A stretch of DNA of 64,000 nucleotides from Gymnothorax reevesii (GCA_029721435.1 CM056582.1:38894611-38958610), one strand, 5' to 3'. Shown: positions 11,661 through 22,855, counted from the stretch's first letter. Numbers and translations: made by a program. The notes: generated by a model not told the origin, from the letters alone.

Positions 11661-12144
11661 TCGCTATTGGTTTACACCTAAGTCGAAGGCCGTTAGGGAT
11701 GAATGTACTCCCAGGTGGCCCGCCACCACAGAGTTCCATTCCGAAACCAAGAGAAACCCCACCACACACTGCGGCGTGCACCGCCAGACTGTGTACCCTG
11801 CCCCAGGTCGTGGCGCACATAGTAACACTAATTCCAAGTTGATGCCGAAAGGGACCACACTGATAGGGTCCCTTCTTAGAATGAATGGGAGGGCTTGCTA
11901 GCTGTCATCTCCCAACGAGAAACACCCACAGGCGAGCACCGCCAGAGTGCATCGCCTCAGGCAGTGGCATGCCACAAGAACAGAAGACCAGTTGATGTTG
12001 GAATGGGACCCCCCTCCAATAGGGTCCCTTCCCCAGACTGAATGGGGGGGCTTGTAGGCTGTCATCTCCTGACAACAAGCCCCCAGACCTGCAGGCGGGC
12101 GCCCCCAGAGTGCATCGCCTCAGGGTGTGGTAGTACATTAGTCA

Positions 12145-12851
12145 GTGTCGGAGGGGAACCCCGCTGACCGGCTTCCTAGGGCTGAAATATGCAACCATGC
12201 TAGCCGTCATATCCCTGAGATATGAAGGCGCAAAGGTCGATGCAGAAGACCAAGAGGCCGCCCTGCAAATCTCTTCTACGGATACACCTTTAAAAAGCAC
12301 TGTAGAGGATGCAATGCCCCGGGTAGAATGTGCAGTCAATCCTGCTGGGGCACTGAGACCCACGGCCGAATAGGGTCTGCAGCATCACAGATCCAGTGGG
12401 CGAGGCGCTGTGCTGACAGAGGGGTCCCTTGAGTCCGTTCATCATAACAAACAAACAGCTGATCCACCCTCCTAAGATTCACAGTGCGTTCCATGTAAAG
12501 ACTGAGTGCACGCACTGGGCACAGCTTGTGCGTCCGTTCCTGCCTGCTGGTGGCATGAGGTGGACAGAAGGCATGCAGTCGAATGACCGATGACTTGAAA
12601 GCTGTGGTGATGACCTTCGGCTGGAAGGACAGGTTAGGACAAGGCTCCACCGAATCCTGGTCCTCTCTTAGGGTCAAATATGTTGATTGCACAGAGAGGG
12701 CGCTCAGCTTGCTCACTCTCCTAGCTAACGCCAAGGCCAAAAGGAAGGCAGTTTTGATAGATAAAATATGCAGGTCCCCTGGTCCAGGGGATCGAATGGT
12801 GGCCCTGCCAGGCCATCCAACACTGTCTGCAGATCTCATTGCAGGATACAC
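12145..12851 (-). pseudogene. DIRS tyrosine recombinase remnant
   Basis: The upstream frame (12851-12336) holds KTAFLLALALARRVSKLSAL with the first catalytic Arg, and LCPVRALSLYMERTV. A shift near 12350 moves to the second frame, with AHSTRGIASS (catalytic His-x-x-Arg) and SSASTFAPSYLRDM (candidate nucleophilic Tyr). In intact elements this enzyme joins a circular DNA copy to the target by strand exchange. Here the frame is broken, although the R, H-x-x-R and Y positions can all still be seen. It is the last gene of the element, next to the internal complementary region, as in other DIRS elements. Confidence 0.8.
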
Positions 12852-13339
12852 GCTGCGTTGGCGGTCTTATCCTGCGGCCTCCTCTCAAAAAGCACTTCAC
12901 CAGTGGGTGACTTCTGGCTGTAAAGTGGTCAAACCCGTCATTTCCCGCACCCCTTGAAGGGACATGAGCATGGGTTCAGGCCTGACACTAGCCAACAAAA
13001 ATCCGTCAATGGGCCGCATAAGCCTTGGATGTGGCTGGGGCATGTGCACACTGAACTGTGGACACCGCCGCCTCAGACAGGCCCAACTTGCTCAACTTCA
13101 CTCTTTCAATTTCCAGGCCATGAGGGAGCAGGTGAGAATCGTACCCTGCCCGAATCTGGTCAAGGGAAGGTCCGGAATCTTCCACGAGCCTGCTACTGCC
13201 AGCTGGATGGGATTCGGAAACTACTTGGCGCTTAGACATAGAGCCACAATAATTATAGACAGGTGCTCTTCCTGTACTCCGCGGAGCAGTAGCATCAGTA
13301 GCCGCCGGGGCGGGAACACATACCGCAGGCCCACTGGCT

Positions 13340-14250
13340 AGACTGGATGGGCCAGCGCATCGGCCCCCCCTGGAAAGGATTGCCAGTAAGCCTCAGGGAG
13401 AATCAAAGAGGGCACAAAGTGTTTTCCCTGCTCGCAAACAGGTCCGCCACTGGTTGACCGAACAGCCTCCAGATCTGTTTGGCCATTACTGGTGGAAGGC
13501 TCCCATCCTCCCCTGGCAGCGCTCCCCTGGACAGCCCATCTACCCAAGTTTTGAGGATGCCAGGAACATGCTGGGCTCTCAGGGAGCAGTGATGGCAATC
13601 CCCCCATGTTAGGACGAAAGCGGCCATCTTGTGTAGGGCCAAGACCTGAGCCTCCCTTGCCAGTTGAGATAGGCCGCCGCTATTGTGTAGGACGCGCCCC
13701 CCTTCCAACTGTGGGGCAAAATGGTGCAACACTATCTGAACTGCCCTGAGTTCTAGATATGACGCTAGGGCCCCTGCAATGTCCCTACGACAGAAGCAGG
13801 GCTACAAGTCCCGCTCCATCCTTTGAGGGAGGTAGCAACAAATATTTTGGTGTAGTGAGACACGCACTCCATCCGAACCTCCACGCGGAGCCGGCTGGGT
13901 GAGGCCCAAAACGCAAATGCTTGTCGTGCTCGCATTGGTATGTGGAGCATGCGCTATTGGTCCCACCTTGGGTCTAGACGACGGCGTATGAACCAGTGCT
14001 GAAAATCTCTCATGAACAGCAGCCCCAGGCGGACTACTGAAAGGGCTGCAACCATCATTCCCAGCATTGACATGACTGCCATCGCTGGTACCGAGACTGC
14101 GTCCAGTATTCCTTGGACCGGAGACAGGATCGCCTCTGTCCTGTCGAGTGACAGACATGCGGTCATAGATTGTGAGTCCAACAGCAGCCCTTGATACTGC
14201 GCTGGCTGCGGGGGTGCTCTTGTCGCTGTTGATAGCAAAGCCCAGTTGAG
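13340..14250 (-). pseudogene. DIRS RNase H and connection region remnant
   Basis: Broken frames on the minus strand. The end of the RNase H domain is seen as HVPGILKTWVDGLSRG (about 13530-13580), followed by IWRLFGQPVADLFASRENT (about 13410-13470), a block I recognise from fish DIRS elements just upstream of the recombinase. The stretch between 13600 and 14250 is too frameshifted to name catalytic residues. Confidence 0.6.
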
Positions 14251-14252
14251 CC

Positions 14253-14581
14253 TCATGTTGCATTAACAGCATCGTATGGGCAACTGCCATCTGCTTGTAA
14301 AGGGCCAGGATCAGCTAATCGTCCAGAGAAGTCACAATCTGTATCCATCTCTGCCGGAGCGGCGCTCCCGCTGTCTCCACACATTTGGAGAATGTCTGAG
14401 GCGCCAGGGAATATCCAAATGGGAGGCTGCAAAACTGGAAAACTCTGGTCTTCCAATGCCAAACGAAGGAACTTCGGATGGCGCAGCAGAATTGGGACAT
14501 GAAATAGGCATCCGTCAGATCTAATGATGTCATCCAGTCGCCTGGCCTGACACATTCCAGCATAGAACTTGCTGTCAGCAT
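14253..14581 (-). pseudogene. DIRS reverse transcriptase remnant
   Basis: Frame 14581-14315 shows WMTSLDLTDAYF (motif A, catalytic Asp), a VFQFCSLPFGYSLAPQTFSK block (motif B region) and IVTSLDD at the palm (usual YLDD replaced by SLDD). The open frame stops at a TAG just after SLDD. Upstream sequence to 16,000 probably contains the gag-like ORF, but it is too decayed to define. Confidence 0.75.
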
Positions 14582-16895
14582 CCAGAATGGTCTTCAGGCC
14601 TCCAGATATCTTTTTTTTTTTTAATCAAAAAATTTGAGAAAAAAATCACAATCAAGCTTCCGATTAGGGGACAGGCACTATGGGCCCCCTTTCGTAGAAG
14701 CCAGTTCACCTTTTCCCTCAAAACGCCCTCTCGGCGGAATTGGGGAGGCTTGTCCGCACAATGCCTCTGAATGGAGGAGGACGGCAGTGAAACTGCAGTG
14801 CATATCCCTTCCACAGTGTTCTGTGCAGCCAGACTGGGAGGGGGGCCGCACAAACTCGCCCAAGACTGATATGGCTCGTGAGTGGAAAGGCAGTATAGTC
14901 TCTGATAGCCTTAGGCTTCCCGCGACGCCCCTCCCTCTGTGGGAGGGGTCGACCGGGGGCCCTGCCCGAAAGGCTAATGACAGCAGTGCTTCCTCTCCGC
15001 GTCACAAGCACGTCACCTGGTACTCAATTACCATGGACGGCGGGGGCACAGCGAATTCTGAGTTATGCGAGAGCCCCTCCTGACGTTTAACTTCAGAAAC
15101 ACTTGTGTAAACCTCCCGCTGCTTGTTTTTGGGATGCACAGTGAACGTCGTGTGGCATCTCAGGAGCTGTGGAGCCAAAATGGCGGACAGCTCCACTTCC
15201 GCGCAACCCAGAAGAAGATGGAGCATGCTGCGGTGTACTAACCATGCTGCTGGAGCCAGCCCAGCGAGCAGTGTTAGGAAGTTGCTGGCTATCTGCATCA
15301 GCTCGTAAACGTTTCCTCACTGGCGGTGCATCAGGACAAAACGCAAGCCGAATTGAAGGATTTAGCGTGAACCCACCTGCCACAGTATGATGGGAGGATA
15401 TCGCCATCAGATTTCAGATTAGCCACATTGTTTGACCGTGTACTACTCCTGGGGGTAGAACAACGCAAATTTCACCAGCGATTAGCCAGCCAGCATTTCA
15501 TAAACAGGCTATGGCTTGTGAAGCGCCGATATGCAGATCTGTGTTGAGTGGAAATGCTGAGAAAACACAAGCCTCACGCACCATGTCCCTCTTAACCCCA
15601 TCAACGGAAGGGAGAGCCACTCTGCTCCTCCCCGGTAGGGTGTCCCAAATGACTATGAATGCCAACATCTGAAACAGTGTGTGTGACAATCGTAACGATG
15701 CCTGGAGGACGCACAGACTGTAGCTGCCGCTCACGCTCCGCCGGGGGGGGAGCGCTTGCACAGGCGGCACAGGAAGCAGCCTCCGCCTGGTGCCACCAGC
15801 CCAGACCGATGAACAGTCATTGTGCTGGTCCAAGGGCACCATGGGGGAGGCATATTGACGACAAACTTTATCCATATTTCTTGCGACACAGTATAGTGAC
15901 TAAAATCCGCAAGAGTCCAAACTTGCTGAGTGAAAAAGGGAGGCAAGCATTGGCAGCACCGAGGCTTTATAGCTGAGCTGAGTATGCTACCCCCTCCTAC
16001 GGAGCAGGTGAGTTCAATTTTCTTTCTCAGGCACCGAGGCGGGACCTCGGGGGGGTAAACCAATAGCGAAGCCCGTTTGGGGCGGAGCACGTACGAAATA
16101 GAAAGTGCATGATGGGCAGGGCCTTCATGATTATGTTGCCTGCTCTAAGTGTATTCAGATTTTGTAATTAGCGTGATTGTCTTCCTAAGTGGCAGGAATT
16201 CCTGTTTGAACCTATCCCTTATCTTCCAATGTCTTGAACCAATGTGGAAAACATTGGTTCAAGAAAAGTGGTTTGGAATTAGTGAATAGAACGTAATTTT
16301 TTTACTATGCGGACGCAGCCCAGAATAGCTTGGGGGTGTAACATCAGACTCCACTCAATTAAAGGAGAGGTTGTAATTTTCACTGACACGCACACGTTTA
16401 TTTAGATTAAATCGCAGTCTTTTTTGCAGTTATGCAATCGCACAGCTTGACATTGCAATTGCAATTGCGAATAGATTAATCGTGCAGCGCTAACGTAGAC
16501 GCCTGCTGACATAGAGCAGGTCTTTTTATGGAAGCAGTTGCACAACTCTATCACGAGATTTCACCCCCGGATCAGTTAATGAATATTCATAAGCGAGCAG
16601 TGCTGGAACACAGTCTAGAATATTGACAAATTCACTCCTATCCCTGTTTTTCAGGAGTTGCATGAATTTAACTCCTCAGCTAAGCCTGATGTGTAAACTG
16701 CTCAATATCCTTGCCCATAGTATCTATTCAGCAGTTTAAAAAAAATGATCTCTTGTGACATAAAAAATCATTGTCCTATGTAGCCGAAAAACTTCAGTTA
16801 CAGTGACTCAATGGTATTCCAAAAAAAATCAATTTCCTAACGAAAAAATTTGTCATATTGACACTATGTCAGTGGTCGTCAATTCCGGGTATAAA

Positions 16896-17165
16896 AGATG
16901 AAAGATATGACCCAGGCTGAAGATCCATAATCTCTTTAGTCTTAGGAAAAGGAGGCTTAGGGGTGATCTGATTGAGGTCTTTAAATATGTTCAAGGGATT
17001 AACAAAGTGAATTATGAAGGATTCCCTCAATCAAGTGTTGTTAGTAGAACTTGGGGTCACAAACGGAAGCTGACCTAAGGTAAATTTAGCACTGATATTA
17101 GGACATATTTCTTCACCCAAAGAGTAATTTCATTGTGGAATAGCTTGCCAGACCATATTGTTTTG
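16896..17165 (+). pseudogene. CR1-like LINE ORF2 C-terminal end
   Basis: Reading from about 16914, the frame gives KIHNLFSLRKRRLRGD, LIEVFKYVQGINKVNYEG, a stop after HKRKLT, and then STDIRTYFFTQRVISLWNSL. This is the usual C-terminal end of CR1/L2-type proteins and pairs with the remnant at 8380-10282. The 3' untranslated tail cannot be delimited. Confidence 0.7.
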
Positions 17166-17179
17166 TTATGTTATGTTAG

Positions 17180-17990
17180 AAAGGAAACAGGTTGTTTGTG
17201 TCATAATAGGCAGAGGCTTTGTACTTTGGTCACACACGTAATGTCATAGATGTCACCCGCCTAACACCGTGTTAGGTGTGTGACAGGTACATTTTTGGCT
17301 ATAAAACATATTCTATTTGTGGGACTGAGGAAGTTATGCCCTCCAAGCACGGAAGGTATGGTATTAATTTATAATATCAGGTTTTTCATATCCTCCCTTG
17401 GATTTATTAATTTTATACAAACTTTGGTTTTCTATGCGTTACGTGTGTGACGTCATTCACCAGCATAAATTTTGACCCCTTAATGAGGGCAACTTTTAAG
17501 TCGGTTGGGACTTTTGCTCAAAAAGTTGAAAAATAACCTCAGCAATAGATTATTTCTGCTGCCGAGTTTGACGCTCATCAAAATCACAAAAAGATGATTT
17601 TAATTTCAAGAATTACCCAGGTCTCAAAAAATGGTGAAAAACTAAAGGACTTTAAATTTTGCCCCAAAATTTTTTTTTTTTTTCTGAAATTGGCATTTGC
17701 CTCAACTTGATCCTCAACTAGAACATTTGCTTTAAACAAATGCACTAGTTATATGACGGAGCTTATTTGAAAATTTGCCTTTCCAGGCTCATATTTCAGA
17801 GAATGACCTGTTGACATAATGTTAAAATTTTGACTTTCTAATTGTCATTAAACAACAAGCGATCCAAATTGCTCACAGGCTGTTCTACAAGGAGCCACTG
17901 TTTGTGGTCCTAAATATGAAAAGATGGCAAAGCTTCTGCGCTTTGCTCGCAAGATCTACCCCCACCAAAATTATTTTCTCGCGACGCACC
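17180..17990. other. No recognised gene; short palindrome
   Basis: Non-coding, T-rich sequence. The only structure seen is a palindrome CCTAACAC-C-GTGTTAGG near 17261-17277 and a poly-T run near 17670. Confidence 0.4.
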
Positions 17991-17994
17991 TGAA

Positions 17995-18270
17995 TACTCG
18001 ATAATGTCCATCCATTCTCTATACCTGCTTCTTCCTCGCTAGGGGTTGCGGGGGCAGCTAAACCCCATCCCAGCTGACTACGGGCAAAAGGCAGGGGCCC
18101 ACGCTGGACAGCTGGCCTATCCATCGCAGGGCGCCCGCACCATTCACACACTCACAGCTATGGGCAATTTAGTGTCTCCAGTTAGCCTGATATGCATGTC
18201 TTTGGACTGTTGGAGGAAACCCATACAAGCACGAGGAAAACATGCATGTCAGGTGTTTTAACTCCTCCTG
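17995..18270 (+). repeat. Fish dispersed repeat (CATCCATTCTCTATACC type)
   Basis: Contains, in order, CATCCATTCTCTATACCTGC, GGGGGCAGCTAAACCCCATC, GACTACGGGCAAAAGGC, CTATCCATCGCAGGGC, ACACTCACAGCTATGGGCAA and GCATGTCTTTGGACTGTTGG. I recognise this as a very common fish repeat. It is non-coding and probably a SINE-like or LINE-tail sequence; its class is not clear to me. Confidence 0.7.
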
Positions 18271-18551
18271 TGCTTATCCCACACTTGATAGGATAATACC
18301 AAGACTGAACATCAAACTGGGTTCCACTCAATAACCAGGCCTCTATTCCATCTTTAACCTTTTTTATTTTGTTTTCATCTTTTGTTGCCCAGAAAGTGGA
18401 AAAACCTTAAAAGACAGACAACACCAACCATTTACCAATTTGCACACTTTCTGTAAAAACAGGTACACAAGAAAAATGATTAATTATCAAAAGCTTGGCT
18501 CTAAACATGCATATGAAACTAGGCTTATGCCGTCGGAGGTAACTGCTTTGG

Positions 18552-19180
18552 GTATATCCCCGAACGCCCTCAAACCTCCAATTCCCCAATCCTTGAATAG
18601 ACCTTGAATAGACTTTCATTTGAACTTAATTTCAGGTGAATGGGACAAATGGTTCTGAAGATATGGCCAAAATGGTCATTTTCCATCATAAAGCGCCACC
18701 TGGTGGCAAAATATTGAACCATACAGGTATGATGTCATCATGTGACACATTGTGAGGTCATGACCTTGCAGTTGCACATAGTTTCATGTCACAAATGGTT
18801 CCAAAGATTTGGCAAAAATGGTGAATTTTGAGTGACAAAGCTCCAATTTTGAACCAAACAGGTAAAATGTCATCGTGGGACACATCCTCAGGTCATGACC
18901 TTTCATTTGCAGTTGATTTCAGGTCATTCGGACAAATATTTCCAGAAATATGATAAAAACTGTGATTTTTCAGTTTTTGGCCCCTGGTGGCCCAATCTAG
19001 ACATTGTAAATTGTCCAAAATGGAATCAGTTCTTCCTCTTTATGATTCTTACTTATATGCAAAACATGAAATTTCTAATTGAAATATTACTGAAGTTATC
19101 ACGTTAACACGTTAGGGGCGGCGCGGCGGCGGTCGGACCAAAAACATAATATCCCCGAATCGGCGTTCGGGGATATAATT
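18552..19180 (+). repeat. Hairpin-ended repeat with 146-bp tandem units
   Basis: Begins with TATATCCCCGAACG at 18552 and ends with a hairpin at 19149-19176 whose 11-bp arms ATATCCCCGAA and TTCGGGGATAT are perfect. In between, ACAAATGGTT/ACAAATATTT words at 18645, 18791 and 18932 mark tandem units spaced 146 and 141 bp, each carrying an AGGTCATGACCTT-like block. No coding capacity is evident. Confidence 0.65.
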
Positions 19181-19739
19181 ATATTTTAACCATATGAGGC
19201 ACAATTAATTAAATGAGTTCCCAAACACAATGAATTACTAAACAATTAAACAGGGAGTTTTAGCACATTTTTATCACATACATTTATACAACACACATCT
19301 ATTCCTATGAAATTACAATTTACTATTTTAAGCAATTAAATACTTTTAGTTCATTCCAGACAGATTCTGAATGAAAATAGACCTATGCACGGTAATAAAA
19401 CATTTTCACAGCTACCAATTACTCAGTGCACCAGTATCTGATCTATCAGAACACATTTACTAGCTGACATTTACACAATACACCATGTGAATATGTCCGA
19501 AATAAAGACACTACAGCACACAAACATTTTCCCCCGTGGCCCAATGCCTTGTCAGCACAACAAACAACACTTGCAACAACTAGTCTGATAAACGCGATCT
19601 TACCGGCTGTCTCTTCAGTGTTTGAAATTGGTATCAGATTCGCACAGTTCTGTAGCATGCTGGATAAGAAAGCCGACATTAGTCTTTCATGCTGCGATGG
19701 CGTTTGCTGGTTTAAACTTGCCCCCATTAACCTGGAAGT
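19181..19739. other. No recognised feature
   Basis: AT-rich non-coding sequence. Short frames on both strands near 19450-19760 have no recognisable motif. Confidence 0.4.
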
Positions 19740-19744
19740 GCGTG

Positions 19745-20470
19745 TCTTTTTAGCTGCGGCCAAGCAGCTCTATGAATGCTTCTGTCCGTCTGTCTGTACG
19801 TCTGTGACGCCTTTTTCCCCACGTTCCTGTCGTCGTATCATCATGAAATTTTCAGGAGTTATTGACCTTCACCAAAGTGATGTCCATGCACAAAATCGAG
19901 GTCAAAGGTCAAGTTCACAGAGGTCACGACCTTGTTTGCAGGTTTTCGCGCTGTAACTCCAGTTAGAATTCATGGATCGCTATGAAATTTTGGAAATGGC
20001 TTCTAGGCATACAGGAGGTGTTCCCTATTGTTTTTCAAGGTCATACGTCAAATCTCAAGGTCACAAAGGTAAAAAAGTGTTAATTTTGCCCGATTTTACG
20101 GTTTTCGCACCGTAACTCAAGTTAAATTCAATGAATGGTTATGAAATCTTACTAAAAGCTTCTTGGTATAGAGGAGGGGTTCCCTATTGATTTTCAAGGT
20201 CATCTGTTGAATCCCAAGGTCACACCGGTCAAAAAAGTGTCGATTTTGCCCCGATTTCACAGTTTTCACACCGTAACTCCACTTTAACTTGATGCATGGC
20301 TATTACATCTTAGAACAAGCCTTTTGGTACAGAGGAAAGGTCCCCTATTGATTTTCAAGGTCATTTGCCAATTTCGACATCACATTTGTACAAGACACCA
20401 CCAGTCATGGACACTAGGCCTCGTGACGGATGCTAGGCGAGGTCGCAGCTATTAGATCCTTCTGATGCTA
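19745..20470 (+). repeat. Hairpin repeat with three 160-bp tandem units
   Basis: A hairpin with arms AGCTGC (19752-19757) and GCAGCT (19764-19769) is followed by CTGTCCGTCTGTCTGTACGT, then three tandem units marked by TTTTC(G/A)C(G/A)C(T/C)GTAACTC at about 19942, 20102 and 20263 (spacings 160 and 161). Each unit has a TTTTCAAGGTCA block and a second AAGGTCACA block. Ends near 20470 after a CCTCG...CGAGG inverted repeat. Confidence 0.7.
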
Positions 20471-20479
20471 CTTTTGTTT

Positions 20480-20710
20480 TGTTTGCTAAACGCGCGGCGG
20501 GGGATATAGTATTCAGCTCCGTCCGTACGTGCGTATGTACGTACGTCCGTCCGTTCGTCTGTCCCGAACATTATCAGCGCGATATCTCAAGAAGGAGTCA
20601 ACCTATTTCAATTCTTTTCGGTATCAACCTTCCTACTGGGAATGCGCAGACACCAGTGGGTTTTGGTGACCTAACGGCGGGGGATATAGTCACTTTAGTG
20701 ACAAACTCTT
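20480..20710 (+). repeat. GGGGGATATAGT repeat with CCGTCCGTACG tract
   Basis: GGCGGGGGATATAGT occurs at about 20498 and again near 20676. After the first is a CCGTCCGTACGTGCGTATG tract, then ATATCTCAAGAAGGAGTCAA. The layout (GC-core word, CCGTCC-like tract, sensitivity-type ATATCTCAAGAA block) is like the other repeats of this group. Confidence 0.55.
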
Positions 20711-20764
20711 GTTTCTTTTCTTTCTTCCACTCGAGTGCACACCAATAATTGCGCTCTGCGAAAC

Positions 20765-20885
20765 AGGGGCGTCCACCGCGACAATGCAAGCTCCACAGAG
20801 CGGCCCCGGGCCGGATTCAAACCAGTTATGCTGCTGACAAACGGCAAGAGCCTGAGAACAGCTATTCTGCTGGCTACTCTGGTGC
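20765..20885 (-). repeat. tRNA-derived SINE fragment
   Basis: On the minus strand the segment contains GGTTTGAATCC, one base from the pol III B-box consensus, followed by GGCCCGGGGCCGCTCTGTGG and a GAGCTTGCATTGTC block, similar to fish SINEs. No A-box or tail is clear, so it is a fragment. Confidence 0.45.
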
Positions 20886-20889
20886 GCAT

Positions 20890-21318
20890 GTTCAGTTGTT
20901 ATAACTCTCAATATATTTGTCTAGACTTATAACAGGGTGGATGGTTGGAACCACAGAACCGGCTTGCTTACTCATAAATTTTTAGATTTAATTTTGCCTT
21001 TTCCAAACCCTGTGACCTACCATTAACCTTCAAAAAAACTGCTATTGCATTTCCCAAACCCTGGACCCGGTTAAATCCCTGTTCTTTAGCTTGTTTAATA
21101 TATAAATATTCAGCATATTAATATTCTGAAAGAGTGCAACCTTACCTTAACCTTTAAAGAACCATGATCGTCTTTGCCACACCCTGAACCCAATTCACTC
21201 CCCGTTTCTCTGCTAGTTTAATATTAAGTAAGATGCTGTACCCCAACCTTTTAAAAACCACAGTCGCCTGTCTGGAACTCTGAACCCTAAACTCAGCCTT
21301 TTAATTGGCACAGAAAGC
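20890..21318. other. No recognised feature
   Basis: Non-coding sequence with loosely repeated AACCCTGAACCC-like and ACCTTAACCTTTAAA-like words. No gene or element end is seen. Confidence 0.4.
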
Positions 21319-21696
21319 TTAAAGGAGCAGTGTGTAGAATTTAGATTGATATTTTGGCAGAAATGGAATATAACATTCAAAACTACTTTTTTAGTTGTGT
21401 ATAATCACGTGAAAAAGAATCTTTGTGTTTCATTTCGCTTAGAATAAGCCCTTTAAACCTACATGGGAGCGGGTCCGCCTCCATGGAGAACACCATGTTG
21501 CGCCGCCATTTTTTCTACAGTAGCCCAGAATGGGGAAAAAAGTAAATGAATAAAGCACTGCGACAAGAGAGCGCCTTTAACGTTTTCGCAAGTTTTGTGG
21601 CCACTGTAGGTTTTCTGAGAAAAGAAATGGTCAGTTGATTGCTATCTATAATCTGACCACTAGATGCCTCTAAATCTTACGCACTGGTCCTTTTAA
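21319..21696. mobile_element. PIF/Harbinger-type MITE (about 378 bp)
   Basis: The left end TTAAAGGAGCAGTGTGTAGA is matched in reverse at the right end (CTTACGCACTGGTCCTTTTAA), which fits a short inverted repeat next to TTA/TAA target sites. Internal blocks such as CTGACCACTAGATGCCTCTA and the CATGGAGAACACCATGTTGC region match a MITE common in fish. There is no transposase. Confidence 0.75.
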
Positions 21697-22211
21697 CCTA
21701 GTCTAACCTAAAATAGCTGAGTAATGTTTAACCAAAATGCAACCGAGAGCAAAAAATTTTAAAAGTTGAAATTATATTCCGTATAAAAGTAGAAGGCCAA
21801 CAATCGGTTTTGCTCTGGATTTGAACCTTGACTGCCTGCTTGGTCAGCTTCTACTCGGCTCATTCACCCACTAAGACTTAATTTTGTGAACAGATTGTGA
21901 GAATCTTTGAATGTTTACAGTGATCATGTCAAATGTCCCAATCTACAGCAGCGATTGCACGCCAGAAGAGGCCGTCAAAATGGTTGTTCTCGGGCTCTTT
22001 CCGTCTGCTGGCAGAATTACCGCTTCGTTCCTCATTTGAATTGGATCAATAGCCCTGTATACGCACCTCCTTTTGTTCAGATTGACTGTTCTTGACAATC
22101 CAAGTCTGTAATTTGAGTTTTACCGTAAAGAAATGTTCCAAATATTTTGCGCCTGAACAGCTGGTGCCTTCAGTGCTCGTACAGCTGCAAATAATTTGAA
22201 TTTCTCTGCAG

Positions 22212-22242
22212 GCTGACCAGCTGACGGAAGAACAGATCGCTG
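22212..22242 (+). CDS. calm: Calmodulin, coding exon 2 (residues 1-10)
   Basis: Encodes ADQLTEEQIA plus the first base of codon 11, in phase with exon 3. It is 31 bp, the usual size of this exon in vertebrate calmodulin genes. The acceptor is a T-rich tract ending TCTCTGCAG at 22211 and the donor is GGTAGGAC with GT at 22243-22244. The initiator ATG normally sits alone in exon 1, which I could not identify upstream. Calmodulin is the cytosolic and nuclear calcium sensor that binds four calcium ions and then activates kinases, phosphatase, channels and pumps. This exon encodes the N-terminal arm before EF-hand 1. Intron 2 is 19.3 kb. Confidence 0.93.
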
Positions 22243-22855
22243 GTAGGACTGACAATACTCTGCTGTTCCTCTGCTTTGTCACCCTCTTTCAGACCCTCTC
22301 CATCTCTGCATATATGCTGCCTGTCGCGTCCAGTTGTGGGGCCCACTGCTCACTCACGGTTTTTCTCTGGGGGTCATTTTTTCCTTGATATGCTTCCTGG
22401 TTGGACTGTTTAAAAGCAAACTGTTGGCTTTTGGGGTGAAGGGGCAGGGTCTGTGTCATACAACTGCAGCCTTTGGTGTTACCAGCTTTCAAAATGCTTT
22501 CAGTGGTTTGTTTCCAACGTCTGTCATTGAGTTGGTGTTGGTGATTGTGGATAAAGCATCTGGCTTGCTCATCAGAAAGCTAATCCAAGTGGAATTGATA
22601 ATTAGGGGTGCAGTGGATTTGGAACCAAGTCCAAAACCGCGATACAAATGTCCACAATGTCTCGAGACGCTGTTCCATCTGACTGGGGTTTCACACCATA
22701 GCCATGATTGCAACATCACAAGACGACTGATTTCAGTGAAGCTTCAAACACTCTTCCCATGGAAACAAGAACAGATACAACCATTGTAAATGATGGCGTT
22801 GCTAGAGGAAGTCTCATATTACAAATCCATTCAAACCCAAGACCTGTATGAGTTA
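22243..22855. other. Intron 2 start, no recognised element
   Basis: Begins at the exon 2 donor. A 151-codon + strand open frame at 22334-22789 has a CPQC...HSHDC arrangement but no family resemblance and no splice context. I treat it as unproven. Confidence 0.35.

Larger units (their letters stand above)
11335..16107 (-). mobile_element. DIRS-type tyrosine-recombinase retrotransposon
   Basis: Inverted terminal repeats of about 135 bp (11383-11518 and 15947-16085) share AAGAAAATTGAACTCACCTG and the GCTTCGCTATT block. An internal complementary region at 11589-11660 joins the complement of the left terminus (11337-11373) to a copy of the right terminus, which is the diagnostic DIRS arrangement. 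RT, RNase H and tyrosine recombinase remnants lie between the repeats in the minus direction. All are broken by stops and shifts. It sits inside the hAT element, with no target duplication, as expected for recombinase-mediated insertion. Confidence 0.88.
10301..16492. mobile_element. hAT-type DNA transposon carrying a DIRS insertion
   Basis: The left end TAGTGCTGCACGATT at 10301 is matched by its complement at the right end (AATCGTGCAGCGCTA, ending 16492). Flanking octamers ATGTAGCC (10293-10300) and ACGTAGAC (16493-16500) match at 6 of 8 bases, consistent with an aged 8-bp target duplication. Without the DIRS insertion the element is about 1.4 kb. It has no transposase frame, so it is a non-autonomous hAT. 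Subterminal GCGATT and GCAATTGC words occur near both ends. Confidence 0.75.
10283..16880 (-). repeat. Repeat family X, copy 2 (split by the hAT insertion)
   Basis: A short left part (about 10283-10300, CTGCATATGTAG) and a long right part (16493-16880) together match family X. The right part has GGATCAGTTAATGAATATTC, TTCAGGAGTTGCATGAATT, GTGTAAACTGCTCAATATCC and GCCCATAGTATCTATTCAG. The hAT at 10301-16492 lies between them. LINE coding sequence flanks the whole block. Confidence 0.6.
8380..17165 (+). mobile_element. CR1-like LINE, split by a 6.6-kb nest of insertions
   Basis: Endonuclease and RT remnants occupy 8380-10282 and the C-terminal end of the same ORF2 type reappears at about 16896-17165 on the same strand. 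The gap is filled by repeat family X, a hAT element inside that, and a DIRS element inside the hAT. About 50-70 codons seem lost between the two LINE parts, so some deletion accompanied or followed the insertion. Clade is judged from the GDLNYPGIDWE endonuclease block and the RRLRGDLIEVFK end, both of CR1/L2 type. Confidence 0.75.

Noticed and set aside
12583..15976. Several + strand frames of 90-150 codons
   Set aside because: They are antisense to the DIRS genes, whose motifs are on the minus strand. No motif of their own.
1..22211. Calmodulin exon 1 and promoter
   Set aside because: An exon holding only ATG cannot be recognised without transcript data, and no convincing GC-rich promoter with ATG-GT was seen.
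22334..22789. 151-codon frame with CPQC...HSHDC, zinc-finger-like
   Set aside because: No recognisable family, no splice or promoter context, and hydrophobic low-complexity N-terminus. Could be chance; not annotated as a gene.
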